A stretch of DNA of 64,000 bases, from the NCBI RefSeq assembly GCF_025736935.1, contig NZ_CP107048.1, positions 1,873,501-1,937,500 of the forward strand. The letters run 5' to 3'. The position numbers and the translations under genes were made by a program. Positions 44,112-53,943 of this stretch are shown one piece after another. A model generated the notes under the pieces. It was not told the origin of the DNA, ran no database searches, and saw only the letters and a list, made by a program, of their open reading frames with translations. Each line of letters begins with the position of its first letter. Position 1 is the stretch's first letter. Source of the stretch: Qipengyuania sp. SS22. GTDB taxonomy: Bacteria > Pseudomonadota > Alphaproteobacteria > Sphingomonadales > Sphingomonadaceae.

Positions 44112-46217
44112 ATGCCCACCGCTTCCCCCGCCGCGCGCCTGCTCGCCTGCACCGCGCTTGCTCCCTGCCTGTTCGCTGCCGCGCCCGCGCTCGCCGAAGA
44201 GGCCATGGACAGCGCCACTGCCGCACCGGGTATCGTCGTGCTGGGGGAACGCGATGAAGACCCGCCGCGCAGCGCGACCAAGCTGCCGCTGGAAGTGATC
44301 GACACGCCGCAGTCGGTCTCGGTCATCGGCCAGGACCTGATCGAGGACTTCGGCTTCGACGAGATCAACGACGCGCTGGCAGTGGTCCCGGGAATCAATG
44401 TCGAGCAGGTCGAAACCGACCGCACCTATTACACCGCGCGCGGCTTCGACATCAGCTGGCTGATGGTCGACGGGCTGGCGACGCCCAATGTCTATGGCCC
44501 GACCAGCGGCGCGCTCGACACGGTGTTCTACCAGCGGGTCGAAGTGGTGCGCGGTGCCAATGCGCTGCTGTCGGGGATCGGCAATCCGGCGGGCACGATC
44601 AACTTCGTCCGCCGCCGCCCGACCGGCGAAACCGGCGGTTCGGCCGCGCTCAGCTATGGGTCGTGGGACACGATCCGCGGCGAGGCCGATCTCGACATCG
44701 CGCTGGACGAAACCGGCAGCTGGGGCCTGCGCGCCACCGGAGCGATTACCACGGGCGATTCGCACCTGCGCGACTACACCTCGGACCGCTATGCCGGGCA
44801 GCTGATCCTGGCGGGCGAGATTACCCCGACGTTGTCGCTCGCGATGGGGTATTCGCACCAGCAGAACAATGCCGACAACGTGCTGTGGGGCGCGCTGCCG
44901 CTCTTGTTCACCGATGGCACGCCGACCGATTATCCCGCCGGCACCTCGACCACGCAGGACTGGACTTATTGGGACACGACCAACACCCGCGGTTTTGCCG
45001 AAGTGGCGTGGAACCTCGCGCAGGACTGGACGCTCAAGACGGTGCTGACGCGGCAGGACACCTCCAGCGATTCCGAACTGTTCTATGTCTATGGCACGCC
45101 CGATCGCGACACCGGGCTGGGGCTGCTGGGCTATCCCGGCGCCTATCAATACGACACCGGCGGCTGGGTTTCGGATACCGAGCTGAGCGGCCGCTTCGGC
45201 GCGTTCGGGCGCGAGCACGATGTGACCGTGGGCGTGCAATATAGCGACACCAGCTTCGGCTATCTCGGACGCCAGGCCCCGTTCACCGATCCCGCCTGGG
45301 GCCCGCTGCCCGCGCTGCCCGACTGGACCGGCGAGGAAGTCGGCCGGCCCGCCTATGGCGCGGTGCAGGTCGATGCCGATTTCGATTACCGCATGTGGCG
45401 CGCATTTGCCGCGACCCGGCTGCAGTTGACCGATCGGCTGAGCGTGATCGGCGGCGCCAATTACATCGACGTCGAATCCGAGGGCGTCAGCTACGGGGTC
45501 GACTTCGGCCGCAGCGAAAGCGCGCTGAGCCCGTTCGCGGGCGTGACCTTTGAGGCGATCGACGGGGTCAATCTCTACGCCAGCTATTCGGACATCTTCC
45601 TGCCGCAGCACGAAACCGGGACCGACTATGCCCCGCTGGGCGCGGCCAAGGGCGAAAGCATGGAAATCGGCCTCAAGGCGCAGACCGCCGACGGGGCGCT
45701 GCTCGGCACGGTGGCGCTGTTCCGTGCCGAACAGTCGAACATCGCCGAATCCGCCGGGCTCGATCCGGCCACCGGCCAGACGCTCTACAATGGCATCGAC
45801 GTGGTCAGCGAAGGCGTCGAGTTCGAGATCACCGGACGTCTGGCCGAAGGGCTGTTGCTGCAGGCCGGCCTGACGCATCTGTCGCTCGAGGATGGCAATG
45901 ACGGCAAGGTGCGCACCTATGTCCCGCGCACCACTGCCGATATCGCGCTGCGCTGGCAGCCGACCACGCGGCTGTCGCTGGGCGCGGTGCTGGGCTGGCA
46001 GGACGACGTCTATCTCGACACCGCGCTGGGGCGGATCGACCAGGACGCCTATGCCACGCTGCAATTGCAGGCCGGTTACCAGCTGACCGACAATCTCGAG
46101 CTGCAGGCGAACATCGCCAATGTCGCGGACGAGAAGTACCTCACCAGCCTCTATTGGGAGCAGGCCTATTACGCCGCGCCGCGCAATTACACGCTGACGC
46201 TGCGGGGCAGCTTCTGA
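44112..46217 (+). CDS. TonB-dependent siderophore receptor (FhuE/FpvA type)
   Basis: 701 residues from ATG 44112, which has GAGGA eight bases upstream; ATG 44097 is the alternative. Signal peptide (ARLLACTALAPCLFAAAPALA), TonB box around PGIVVLGERD, plug domain with LIEDFGFDEINDALAVVPGIN, YYTARGFDISWLMVDGLATPN and VEVVRGANALLSGIGNPAGTINFVRRRP, then a 22-strand barrel ending in LTLRGSF. The ARGFDI and LSGIGNPAGTIN motifs mark ferric-siderophore receptors of the coprogen/rhodotorulate group. Outer membrane. First of three overlapping genes. Confidence 0.95.
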   Translation: MPTASPAARLLACTALAPCLFAAAPALAEEAMDSATAAPGIVVLGERDEDPPRSATKLPLEVIDTPQSVSVIGQDLIEDFGFDEINDALAVVPGINVEQVETDRTYYTARGFDISWLMVDGLATPNVYGPTSGALDTVFYQRVEVVRGANALLSGIGNPAGTINFVRRRPTGETGGSAALSYGSWDTIRGEADLDIALDETGSWGLRATGAITTGDSHLRDYTSDRYAGQLILAGEITPTLSLAMGYSHQQNNADNVLWGALPLLFTDGTPTDYPAGTSTTQDWTYWDTTNTRGFAEVAWNLAQDWTLKTVLTRQDTSSDSELFYVYGTPDRDTGLGLLGYPGAYQYDTGGWVSDTELSGRFGAFGREHDVTVGVQYSDTSFGYLGRQAPFTDPAWGPLPALPDWTGEEVGRPAYGAVQVDADFDYRMWRAFAATRLQLTDRLSVIGGANYIDVESEGVSYGVDFGRSESALSPFAGVTFEAIDGVNLYASYSDIFLPQHETGTDYAPLGAAKGESMEIGLKAQTADGALLGTVALFRAEQSNIAESAGLDPATGQTLYNGIDVVSEGVEFEITGRLAEGLLLQAGLTHLSLEDGNDGKVRTYVPRTTADIALRWQPTTRLSLGAVLGWQDDVYLDTALGRIDQDAYATLQLQAGYQLTDNLELQANIANVADEKYLTSLYWEQAYYAAPRNYTLTLRGSF

Positions 46218-46792
46218 TGGCAGGAGACGGCGCACTCTGGCTCGGCTGCGCGCTTGCTGCGGCGGGCGTGGCCGGGCTGCGCCTGTCCTGGGGGCGGAGG
46301 GGCAAATCGCCGCAGCTCTACATGCTCGGCTGGGCCGCGCTTGCCGCGGGCTGCATCGCGGCGGGCATGGCGAGCGGCGCCTGGGGCGTCGCCGTCGCCG
46401 CCTTGGTGGCCACCGCCATGGCCTGCCTGGTCCTGACCCACGCCGCGTTCGAACAACCCCGCACGCCGCGCCGGGCCGCCGAACCCGAAAGCGCCGCCGC
46501 CGCATCTGCGCCGGGCACGTTGAGCCGGGGCGTGATCACCTTCGCGCTGACCGGACCGGTCGCTTTGGCGGTGGCGGTCGTGCTCGCGCTTGGGATGCGC
46601 ACCGTGGCGCTCGCCTGGCCAGTGGCAGAGGCGGATGCCAATGTGATGGTACTCGCGCTGGTCCCGCTGTTCTGGCCGCTGCTCGCTTTCGCCATGCTGA
46701 TGGCCGAGAACCGGCGGCCGCAAATCGCGATGCTGGCCGTGCCGCTGATCGCTGCATCGCTGCCACTGCTTGCTTTGGGGAGCCGGCCATGA
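46217..46792 (+). CDS. Membrane protein of the siderophore receptor operon
   Basis: 191 residues with six hydrophobic helices in two sets around a Pro/Ala-rich linker (residues about 80-100). Arrangement resembles the small DUF3325/DUF3649-type proteins that accompany PepSY iron-reductase genes, possibly two fused. Starts within the receptor stop (TGATG) and overlaps the next gene by four bases. Probably helps inner-membrane siderophore reduction; this is inference from context. Confidence 0.72.
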   Translation: MAGDGALWLGCALAAAGVAGLRLSWGRRGKSPQLYMLGWAALAAGCIAAGMASGAWGVAVAALVATAMACLVLTHAAFEQPRTPRRAAEPESAAAASAPGTLSRGVITFALTGPVALAVAVVLALGMRTVALAWPVAEADANVMVLALVPLFWPLLAFAMLMAENRRPQIAMLAVPLIAASLPLLALGSRP

Positions 46793-48105
46793 CCGCGCTG
46801 TTTTCGAAAGACACTGTCCGCCGGGGGATCGCGGCGCATTCGGCGATCGGGCTGATCTGCTGCGCGCTGCTCTATCTCATCTGCGTCAGCGGCACTGCCA
46901 TCGTGCTGTATGAGGAATGGCAGCGGTTCGAACAGCCGAGCGCGCCCGAGATGGAGAGCATCGCGCCGGAGGCGGTCGAGCGCGCCATTGCCAATGTCGT
47001 GGCGACCGAAGCCGGACAGACGCCGACCACGCATCTCTATGTCCATATGCCCACCGAGGCGCTGCCGCGAACGACGGTCACCACCGACACGCAGGCGGTG
47101 CATGTCGATGCGGATGGCACCATCGCCGCGCCCGAGGAAAACGCCTGGGCCGAATTCCTGCTTGGTCTGCATTATGCGCTCAACCTGCCCCCGGTCCTGG
47201 GGATGACGCTGGTCGGCATGTTCGGCGCGATGATCGTCGCGCTCGCGGTGTCTGGCATCGTCGCGCATCCACGGATTTTCCGCGATGCCTTCCGCCTGCG
47301 CGCGCGGCGGAACGACGATGTCGCAACACTCGACTGGCACAACCGGTTGGCGGTGTGGACGCTGCCCTTCGCGCTGGTGATCGCGCTGACCGGGGCGATG
47401 ATCGGCCTGTTCTACGTCTCGGGCGCCAGCCTTGCCGAAACCGCCTATGACGGCGATGGCGATGCGGCGCTGGCACCGGTCTTCGGTTCGGAGCCCGAGG
47501 GTGACGCTGCCCCTGCCCCGATACCCAGCGTGGCCCCGGTGCTGACCTATATGGACCGCGAATATCCCGGAGTGCGCGTCTCCTACCTGATCCTCCACGA
47601 TCCCGGCACGCGCGGCCAGCATGTCCAGGTGGTCGGCGAGCACGAGCGGCGGCTGATCTTCGGCGAGTATTACGCCTTCGGCGCGGATGGCAGCTTCAAA
47701 GGCACCGCAGGCCTTGCCGATGGCGCCACCGGCCAGCAATTCGCCGCCTCGATCTACAAGCTGCATTTCGGCAATTACGGCGGGCTGCCGGTGAAGATCG
47801 CCTATATCGTTTTTGGCCTCGCGCTGAGCGTGGTGGTGACGACGGGGACCTTCATCTGGCTCAACAAGCAGGCGCGCAAGGGCCGCCCGCGCCCCATGAT
47901 CCGCGCAGGCTGGTGGGGCGCGACGATCGGTGTCCCGGTTGCGGTCCTCGTCACGCTGGTAGCCCGGCTGACCCTGGGCAATGGCGCGCCGTTCGTCGCG
48001 ATATTCTGGGGGGTAACGCTCGCCATAATGGGCGCCGCGATCCTGCGTTCGCGCAAGTCGGGGCAGCGCGCGGTGCTCGCCACCGCCCCCGGATTTGCCC
48101 CTTAG
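46789..48105 (+). CDS. PepSY-associated membrane protein (siderophore iron reductase-like)
   Basis: 438 residues. First helix GIAAHSAIGLICCALLYLICVSGTAIVLYEE, a periplasmic PepSY-like domain (ERAIANVVATEAGQTPTTHLYV), paired helices with LHYALNLPPVLGMTLVGMFGAMIVALAVSGIVAHPRIFRDAFRLRARR, and LDWHNRLAVWTLPFALVIALTGAMIGLFY. The conserved His in LHYAL and DWHNRL probably ligate haem, as in PiuB/FoxB-type proteins that reduce ferrisiderophores. Last of the operon. Confidence 0.9.
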   Translation: MTALFSKDTVRRGIAAHSAIGLICCALLYLICVSGTAIVLYEEWQRFEQPSAPEMESIAPEAVERAIANVVATEAGQTPTTHLYVHMPTEALPRTTVTTDTQAVHVDADGTIAAPEENAWAEFLLGLHYALNLPPVLGMTLVGMFGAMIVALAVSGIVAHPRIFRDAFRLRARRNDDVATLDWHNRLAVWTLPFALVIALTGAMIGLFYVSGASLAETAYDGDGDAALAPVFGSEPEGDAAPAPIPSVAPVLTYMDREYPGVRVSYLILHDPGTRGQHVQVVGEHERRLIFGEYYAFGADGSFKGTAGLADGATGQQFAASIYKLHFGNYGGLPVKIAYIVFGLALSVVVTTGTFIWLNKQARKGRPRPMIRAGWWGATIGVPVAVLVTLVARLTLGNGAPFVAIFWGVTLAIMGAAILRSRKSGQRAVLATAPGFAP

Positions 48106-48157
48106 CGCAGCATCGGTATAGCAGCCCTCACCATTTCCCAGGAGAGGATTGCCGACC

Positions 48158-50212
48158 ATGACCCTTCGCGCGCCGCTTACCGCCGCCGCCCTGCTTGCTA
48201 CCGCCTCGCTTGCCGCGCAGGCGCAGGCCCGGCCGATGACGCCGGAAGACGTTGCCCAGCTCGAAAGCGTGGGCACCATCGCCGTTTCGCCCGATGGCAG
48301 CCGGATCGCCTACACCACCGCCAGCCTGCCCGATGTGACCGAAGGCGAGAAAAACGGGAGCACCCAGCAGCAGCTCAAGCTGGCCTTTGGCCCGGGCAAT
48401 GCGCGCGACTTCCTGCCCGACGATATCAATGTATCGGGCGTGACCTTCTCGCCCGATGGCCGCATGGTCAGCTTCGTCTGGGCGGACGAGGACGAGAAGC
48501 GCGCTGTCTGGGGCATACCCGTCGATGGCGGCGCGCAGCGCAAGCTGGCCGCAGTAAAAGGTGCTGCGGTACGCTCCTATGCCTGGTCGCCCGATGGCAG
48601 CACGCTGTGGATGCTGGCGGGTGCCGAGGAAGACAAGGCGCGCGAAAGCGAGGCCAAGGCCGGATTCAATTCGGTGGTCTATGAGGAAGAAGCCAAGCTG
48701 ACGCGGTTGTTCTCCGCGCGTGTCGCGGGCGAAGTGGACGCCGACCCCAAGCCGGTCACCATCCCCGGCTATGTCAGCGCCTTCAAGGTCGCGCCCGATG
48801 GCCGCCATGCAGTGGTCGACAGTGCGCCCACCCCGCAGATCGACGATGCCTATACCGCCAAGCGCGCGCATGTGCTCGACCTCACCAGCGGCAAGGTGGT
48901 GCGCGTGGTCGAGACGCCCGGCAAGGTCGGCGATATCGAAATCTCGCCCGATGGCACGCAGCTGTCGATGATCGCGGGCGTCGACATGAACGACCCAGCG
49001 GCGACCACACTGCATCTGGTCGATGTCGCGACCGGCGCCTATCGTGCGCTCAATGCGGGTGCGCCCGAAGCCGCGGTCGATGCCGAATGGCTCATCGACG
49101 GTCGTCTCGCCGCGGTCATCCACAAGGGCGCGCAAAGCGCGCTGCGGATCTACAATGCCGATGGCTCGGTGGCTGCAGAGCATGACGGCGGTGCGCTGAT
49201 CCTCACCAGCGTCGAGGCCGGCGGTGGCACGCTGGCGGTCGAGGCCAACAGCCCGCAGCACCCGGGCGAGCTGTTCGTGTGGAAGGACAGCGCATTCCAG
49301 CGCTGGACGCAGCACAATTCCTGGCTGTCGGAGATCGACTTTGGCGCGCAGCGCGCATTCACCTATACCGCGCGCGACGGGCAGGAAGTCGAGGGCGTGC
49401 TGATCGAACCCGTCGGCGGCGCTCCGCGCGGCGGCGCCCCGCTGATCCTCAATGTCCACGGCGGACCCGAAGCGCATGACAGCAATGGCTGGCAGACCGC
49501 CTATTCCAAGCCCGGCCAGGTGGCCGCGGGCCAGGGCTATGCGGTGTTCCTGCCCAATTATCGCGGTTCGACCGGCTACGGCACCGCGTTTTCCAAGCAG
49601 CACACGGGAAATTACACCGATCCCGAGTTTACCGATCTGGTCGATGCCAAGCGCGCGCTAGTCGAAGCGGGGATTGCCGATGGCGAGCGCACCGGCGTGA
49701 CCGGCGGCTCCTACGGCGGCTATGCCACGGCATGGTCTTCCACCCGCTGGAGCGAGGAATTCGCCGCGGGCGTGATGTTCGTCGGCATTTCCAACCAGGT
49801 CAGCAAGTTCGGCACGGGCGACATCCCTTACGAGATGTACAATGTGCACAGCGGCAAATGGCCGTGGGACGACTGGATGGCGATGCTCGAAATCTCGCCG
49901 ATCTTCCATGTCGACAAGGCCAGCACGCCGCTGCTGATCATGCATGGCGAGGAAGACACGCGCGTCGACCCGGGCCAGAGCCTTGAGCTGTACCGTGCGA
50001 TGAAGATCCGCAAGCCCGACGTGCCCGTGCGGCTGGTGTTCTATCCCGGCGAAGGCCACGGCAACCAGAAGGCTGCCGCGCGCTATGATTACAACCTGCG
50101 CATGATGCGCTGGTTCGACACCTATCTGAAGACCGGCGACCGCGATGCACCGCTGCCGGCCGAGCGCCCCGTTCTTCCCGCGGGCACCACCGGTGTTTCC
50201 AGCGACGACTGA
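48158..50212 (+). CDS. S9-family prolyl-oligopeptidase-like peptidase
   Basis: 684 residues from ATG 48158, behind GGAGAGG. Signal peptide (ALLATASLAAQAQA), a beta-propeller with repeated SPDG blades (AVSPDGSRIAY, TFSPDGRMVSFVW, AWSPDGSTLWML, EISPDGTQLSM), and the C-terminal hydrolase: NVHGGPEAHDSNGWQ, nucleophile GGSYGGYATAW (Ser about 530), Asp in HGEEDTRVDPGQS and His in YPGEGHGN. Periplasmic acylaminoacyl/dipeptidyl peptidase. Next to two DUF885 peptidases, forming a protein-degradation group. Confidence 0.94.
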   Translation: MTLRAPLTAAALLATASLAAQAQARPMTPEDVAQLESVGTIAVSPDGSRIAYTTASLPDVTEGEKNGSTQQQLKLAFGPGNARDFLPDDINVSGVTFSPDGRMVSFVWADEDEKRAVWGIPVDGGAQRKLAAVKGAAVRSYAWSPDGSTLWMLAGAEEDKARESEAKAGFNSVVYEEEAKLTRLFSARVAGEVDADPKPVTIPGYVSAFKVAPDGRHAVVDSAPTPQIDDAYTAKRAHVLDLTSGKVVRVVETPGKVGDIEISPDGTQLSMIAGVDMNDPAATTLHLVDVATGAYRALNAGAPEAAVDAEWLIDGRLAAVIHKGAQSALRIYNADGSVAAEHDGGALILTSVEAGGGTLAVEANSPQHPGELFVWKDSAFQRWTQHNSWLSEIDFGAQRAFTYTARDGQEVEGVLIEPVGGAPRGGAPLILNVHGGPEAHDSNGWQTAYSKPGQVAAGQGYAVFLPNYRGSTGYGTAFSKQHTGNYTDPEFTDLVDAKRALVEAGIADGERTGVTGGSYGGYATAWSSTRWSEEFAAGVMFVGISNQVSKFGTGDIPYEMYNVHSGKWPWDDWMAMLEISPIFHVDKASTPLLIMHGEEDTRVDPGQSLELYRAMKIRKPDVPVRLVFYPGEGHGNQKAAARYDYNLRMMRWFDTYLKTGDRDAPLPAERPVLPAGTTGVSSDD

Positions 50213-50235
50213 TCGCCCCGAACGGGCATGAAAAA

Positions 50236-50275
50236 GGGGCCGCGCGGCATGCCACCGCGCGGCCCCTGCTTTTTT
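50236..50275. terminator. Bidirectional intrinsic terminator
   Basis: GGGGCCGCGCGG, a seven-base loop and CCGCGCGGCCCC, with AAAAA before and CTTTTTT after. It serves the converging S9 and DUF885 genes. Confidence 0.88.
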
Positions 50276-50283
50276 GGACCGGA

Positions 50284-52056
50284 CTATTTCCCGCCGGCGG
50301 CGATCCAGTCGTCGATCTTGGCTTCGAGCACGGTGAGCGGGATATTGCCGCTGTCGAGCACCTGTTCGTGGAAGCGGCGGATGTCGAACTCATCGCCCAG
50401 CGCGGTTTCGGCGCGCGCGCGCAGTTCCTTGATCTTCAATTCGCCGATCTTGTAGCCCAGCGCCTGGCCCGGCATGGCGATATAGCGCGCGACCTCGTTT
50501 TCCGAATAGTCGCGCGGGTTGCCGTTCTCGACCATGTATTCGACCGCCTGCTCGCGGGTCCAGCCGAGCGCGTGGATGCCGGTATCGACCACCAGCCGCA
50601 CCGCGCGCTTCAATTCGCCATCCTCGAGCGCCTGCAACCGGTCGACCGGATCGTCATACAGGCCGAGTTCGTAGCCGAGGCTCTCGGCATAGAGCGCCCA
50701 GCCCTCGCCATAGGCAGTGAACCAGCCGTGCCGCAGCAGATCTGGCAGGCTTTCGTCCTCGACCGCGAACATCACCTGGAAGTGATGGCCCGGATTGCCT
50801 TCGTGCATATAGAGCCGGACGGACGGGCTCAGTTCGCGCTCGGCGGCATTCCAGCCGCTGAAATAGAAGGTGCCGGGGCGCGATCCGTCGGCCTTGCCCG
50901 GCTGGTAGGACGCGGCGAGGAAGAACTGTTCGCGATAGGGTTCGTATGGCTCGATCCGCAGCTCGGTTTCGGGCTGGCGCAGGAACAGCGGACCGATCTT
51001 CGCATCGACCTTCCGGCCGACTTCATACCATGCCTCCTGCAGCGATTCCTTGGTCTTGTAGACCGGCGGGCGGCGGTCGCCGCGTTCGGCGATCGCCTGC
51101 TGGCGCGCCTCGTTGATCCGCGCGACTTCGGACAGGCCCAGCCGGTGCACCTCTTCCGCGGTCAGCGGCAGCGTGGTCATTTCGGCGATCCGGTAGGCGT
51201 AATAGGCATCGCCGCCGGGTGTCTCTGTCGCACCGATGCTGGCGCGGGCGTGCGGCAGGTAGCTGTCCGCCAGATAGGCGCGCAGCTTGCGCATTGCCGG
51301 ATAGAGCGTGCCTTCGACCGCCGATATCAGCGCAGTGCGCGCCTGCCCCTTCTGCGCTTCGGTGAAGCTTTCGGGCAGCTGGCGCAGCGGCGCGTAATAG
51401 GGATTGCTATCCTCGGGCGCGCCCAGCTGCGTGTCGAGCTGTTCGATCATCAGCTCCACCGTCAGCCGCGGCAGGGTGATGCCCTGTTCCAGCCCCGTGT
51501 CGAAGCGCGCGATGACATCGTCGACCATCTGCGCATAGGCGGCATGCCGTGCGACATTGTCGGCATAGTCTTCAACCGCCGCGAAGGGCATCACCCCATC
51601 GGGCGCCGACAGGCCGGGATAGGACCCCTGGATGCCCTGGAAATGGTCGAGCGGCAGCGCGAGGATCGTCTGCAGCACCGCCGGTTCGGTGGCGGCGAGC
51701 ATACGCTCCTTCGAATAACGGAAGGTGTCGTAGGCGATCTGCTCGCCCGGCGTCAGCGCCGCGCGGTCGATCGTCGCGAGCGCGGCAATGTCGCACATCG
51801 CTGCCGCGCGTTCGGTTTCATAGGCCGCGGGGGAGAAGTCGCCCAGGCTGCCCGCATCGGAAAAATCGCCGCGATAGAACGCCGCGCGCGGGTTCCGGTC
51901 GAGGAAGGCGGCGTCGCTTTCGGCCATCAGCGTGCGCAGCCGCTGGCTGTCGCTCTGCGCGGCCGCGACCCGGTCGCAGGCTTGCGCCGCGGGGGCCGCC
52001 AGCGCGGCGCCGGCCATCGCCAGCGCCGAGGCGAGTTGCAGGACCCTATATTTCAT
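50284..52056 (-). CDS. DUF885 family protein (metallopeptidase-like), copy 1
   Basis: 590 residues from ATG 52056, with AAGGGC six bases upstream. Signal peptide (LQLASALAMAGAALAAPAAQA). Helical DUF885 body with LPRLTVELMIEQLDTQLGAP and the conserved LYMHEGNPGHHFQ (about residue 410), FTAYGEGWALYAESLGYELGLYDDP (second metal Glu expected in EGWALYAE). The HEGxPGHH plus EGW signature suggests a zinc peptidase. Periplasmic. Paralogue of the next gene on this strand, ten bases away. Confidence 0.92.
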   Translation of the reverse strand: MKYRVLQLASALAMAGAALAAPAAQACDRVAAAQSDSQRLRTLMAESDAAFLDRNPRAAFYRGDFSDAGSLGDFSPAAYETERAAAMCDIAALATIDRAALTPGEQIAYDTFRYSKERMLAATEPAVLQTILALPLDHFQGIQGSYPGLSAPDGVMPFAAVEDYADNVARHAAYAQMVDDVIARFDTGLEQGITLPRLTVELMIEQLDTQLGAPEDSNPYYAPLRQLPESFTEAQKGQARTALISAVEGTLYPAMRKLRAYLADSYLPHARASIGATETPGGDAYYAYRIAEMTTLPLTAEEVHRLGLSEVARINEARQQAIAERGDRRPPVYKTKESLQEAWYEVGRKVDAKIGPLFLRQPETELRIEPYEPYREQFFLAASYQPGKADGSRPGTFYFSGWNAAERELSPSVRLYMHEGNPGHHFQVMFAVEDESLPDLLRHGWFTAYGEGWALYAESLGYELGLYDDPVDRLQALEDGELKRAVRLVVDTGIHALGWTREQAVEYMVENGNPRDYSENEVARYIAMPGQALGYKIGELKIKELRARAETALGDEFDIRRFHEQVLDSGNIPLTVLEAKIDDWIAAGGK

Positions 52057-52066
52057 AGCCATGCCC

Positions 52067-53842
52067 TTACTGCCCCCCGCCCGCGATCCAGGCGTCGATC
52101 TTGGCCTCCAGCACGGGCAGCGGGATATCGCCAGTGTTGAGCACCTGTTCGTGGAAGGCGCGGACATCGAAGTCCTCGCCCAACGCGTCCTCGGCGCGTG
52201 CGCGCAGTTGCTTGATCTTCAATTCGCCGGTCTTGTAGGCCAGCGCCTGCGCGGGCATCACGATATACCGCGCGCTCTCGCTTTGGGCGAAATCGCGCGC
52301 CGCGCCGTTGGCGACCATATATTCGATCGCCTGCTCCCTGGACCAGCCCAGCGCGTGCATGCCGGTGTCGACCACCAGCCGCACCGCGCGCAGCATTTCG
52401 CCGCCCTCGAGCGCTTTCAGCCGTTCGACCGGATCGTCATAGAGACCGAGTTCGTAGCCGAGGCTCTCGGCATACAGGCCCCAGCCCTCGCTGAAGGCGG
52501 TGAATCCGCCATAGCGCATGAATTCGGGCAATGCCTCGTTCTCGATCGCGAACATCGACTGGAAGTGATGCCCCGGATTGCCTTCGTGCATATAGAGCGA
52601 GACCGATGTGCCCAGCTCGCGTTCGGCAACGTTGTAACCACTGAAATAAAAGGTGCCCGGACGCGACCCGTCGGCCTTGCCCGCCATATAGCTGGCGGCG
52701 AGGCTGAATTTCTCGCGGTAAGGTTCGTACGGTTCGATCCGCAGCTCGGTTTTTGGCTGGCGCAGGAACACTTCGTCCATCAGCGGATCGACCTGCTCGG
52801 CCACTTCGTACCACGCAGCCTGGAGGTCGGCCTTGCTGGTGTAGGTTTCGCCGGTGCGGCCATCCGCTTCGGCTTCGGCGGCGTCGATCGCGGCATTGAT
52901 CCGCGCGACTTCGGCCAGCCCGATCTCGTGGACCTGCTGTGCGGTCAGCGGCAGCGTGGTGTTTTCCTCGATCCGGTAGGCATAATAGGCCTCGCCGCCG
53001 GGATTGTCGGTCGCGGCAATGCTGGTGCGCGACTGTTCGAGGTACTCGCTCGCCAGGTAATCGCGCAGCTTCTGCAGCGCGGGCATCAGCGTGCCCGTGA
53101 GCACCGCGCGATGCTCGCCGATCAGGCGCTCGCGCTCGGAGGCGGAGAAGCTTTCGGGAAACCGGGCCGCCGGCGCCCAATAGGGGCTCTGCTCGATCGG
53201 TGCGCCAAGCTGCAAATCGAGCTGCTCGATCATCAATTCGACCGACATGCGCGGCAGCGTGATGCCCGCTTCAGCCCCGGTGCGGAAACGCGCAATCGCC
53301 TGGTCGACGATGTCCGCCATCGCCCGGTGACGACTGAAATTGTTCTCGTAATCCTGCACCGTGTCATAGGGCATCAGCGCGCCGGGTGCGGAAAAGCGCG
53401 GGTAGAAGACATGCAGCCCGCGGAAATGGTCGATCGGCAGCGCGAGCACGGTGGGCAGCACGTCGGGCGCGGTCTGCGCCAGCGTGCGCTGCTGCGTATA
53501 TTCGAACACGTCGTAGGCGATGCGGTCGGTTTCGCCCAGCGCCGCGCGGTCGATCGTCGCCAGTTCGGCCAGATTGGTCTGCGCCGCCGCGCGGTCCGCG
53601 GCATAGCTGGCGGGCGAATAATCGCCCAGCTGGTCGGCATCGGAAAAGTCGCCGCGGAAGAAGGCCGCGATCGGATTGCGATCGAGCATGTCCGCTTCGC
53701 TGCGTTCGAACAATGCGGTAAGCCTGGCGGCGGCTGCGGCTTGCGCTTCGGCCTGTTGCGGCTGCGCCAGTGCGGCGGGCGCGGATACGGTAGCGCAGGC
53801 AATGGCCAGCGCCGATGCGAGGCGCGCGAAAGTGGTAGTCAT
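52067..53842 (-). CDS. DUF885 family protein (metallopeptidase-like), copy 2
   Basis: 591 residues from ATG 53842. Signal peptide (LASALAIACATVSAPAALA). Same plan as copy 1: LPRMSVELMIEQLDLQLGAP, LYMHEGNPGHHFQSMFAIENEALPEFMRY, EGWGLYAESLGYELGLYDDP and the C-terminal GDIPLPVLEAKIDAWIAGGGQ. The two proteins are alike over their full length with no large indels, so they arose by tandem duplication. This one is first in the pair. Confidence 0.92.
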   Translation of the reverse strand: MTTTFARLASALAIACATVSAPAALAQPQQAEAQAAAAARLTALFERSEADMLDRNPIAAFFRGDFSDADQLGDYSPASYAADRAAAQTNLAELATIDRAALGETDRIAYDVFEYTQQRTLAQTAPDVLPTVLALPIDHFRGLHVFYPRFSAPGALMPYDTVQDYENNFSRHRAMADIVDQAIARFRTGAEAGITLPRMSVELMIEQLDLQLGAPIEQSPYWAPAARFPESFSASERERLIGEHRAVLTGTLMPALQKLRDYLASEYLEQSRTSIAATDNPGGEAYYAYRIEENTTLPLTAQQVHEIGLAEVARINAAIDAAEAEADGRTGETYTSKADLQAAWYEVAEQVDPLMDEVFLRQPKTELRIEPYEPYREKFSLAASYMAGKADGSRPGTFYFSGYNVAERELGTSVSLYMHEGNPGHHFQSMFAIENEALPEFMRYGGFTAFSEGWGLYAESLGYELGLYDDPVERLKALEGGEMLRAVRLVVDTGMHALGWSREQAIEYMVANGAARDFAQSESARYIVMPAQALAYKTGELKIKQLRARAEDALGEDFDVRAFHEQVLNTGDIPLPVLEAKIDAWIAGGGQ

Positions 53843-53943
53843 GATGTGCAGTCTCCCCTGAGATCGTGGCCCGACGCTAGCCGTGCATGCAATCGCCGCA
53901 AAGCCCCTTCGACAAAGCGTTTTCCCAGACCCGTGAACGGTGT

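Noticed and set aside
43938..46505. 855-codon open frame on the minus strand
   Set aside because: Antisense shadow of the TonB receptor; composition is Arg/Gly/Ala-heavy with no family match.
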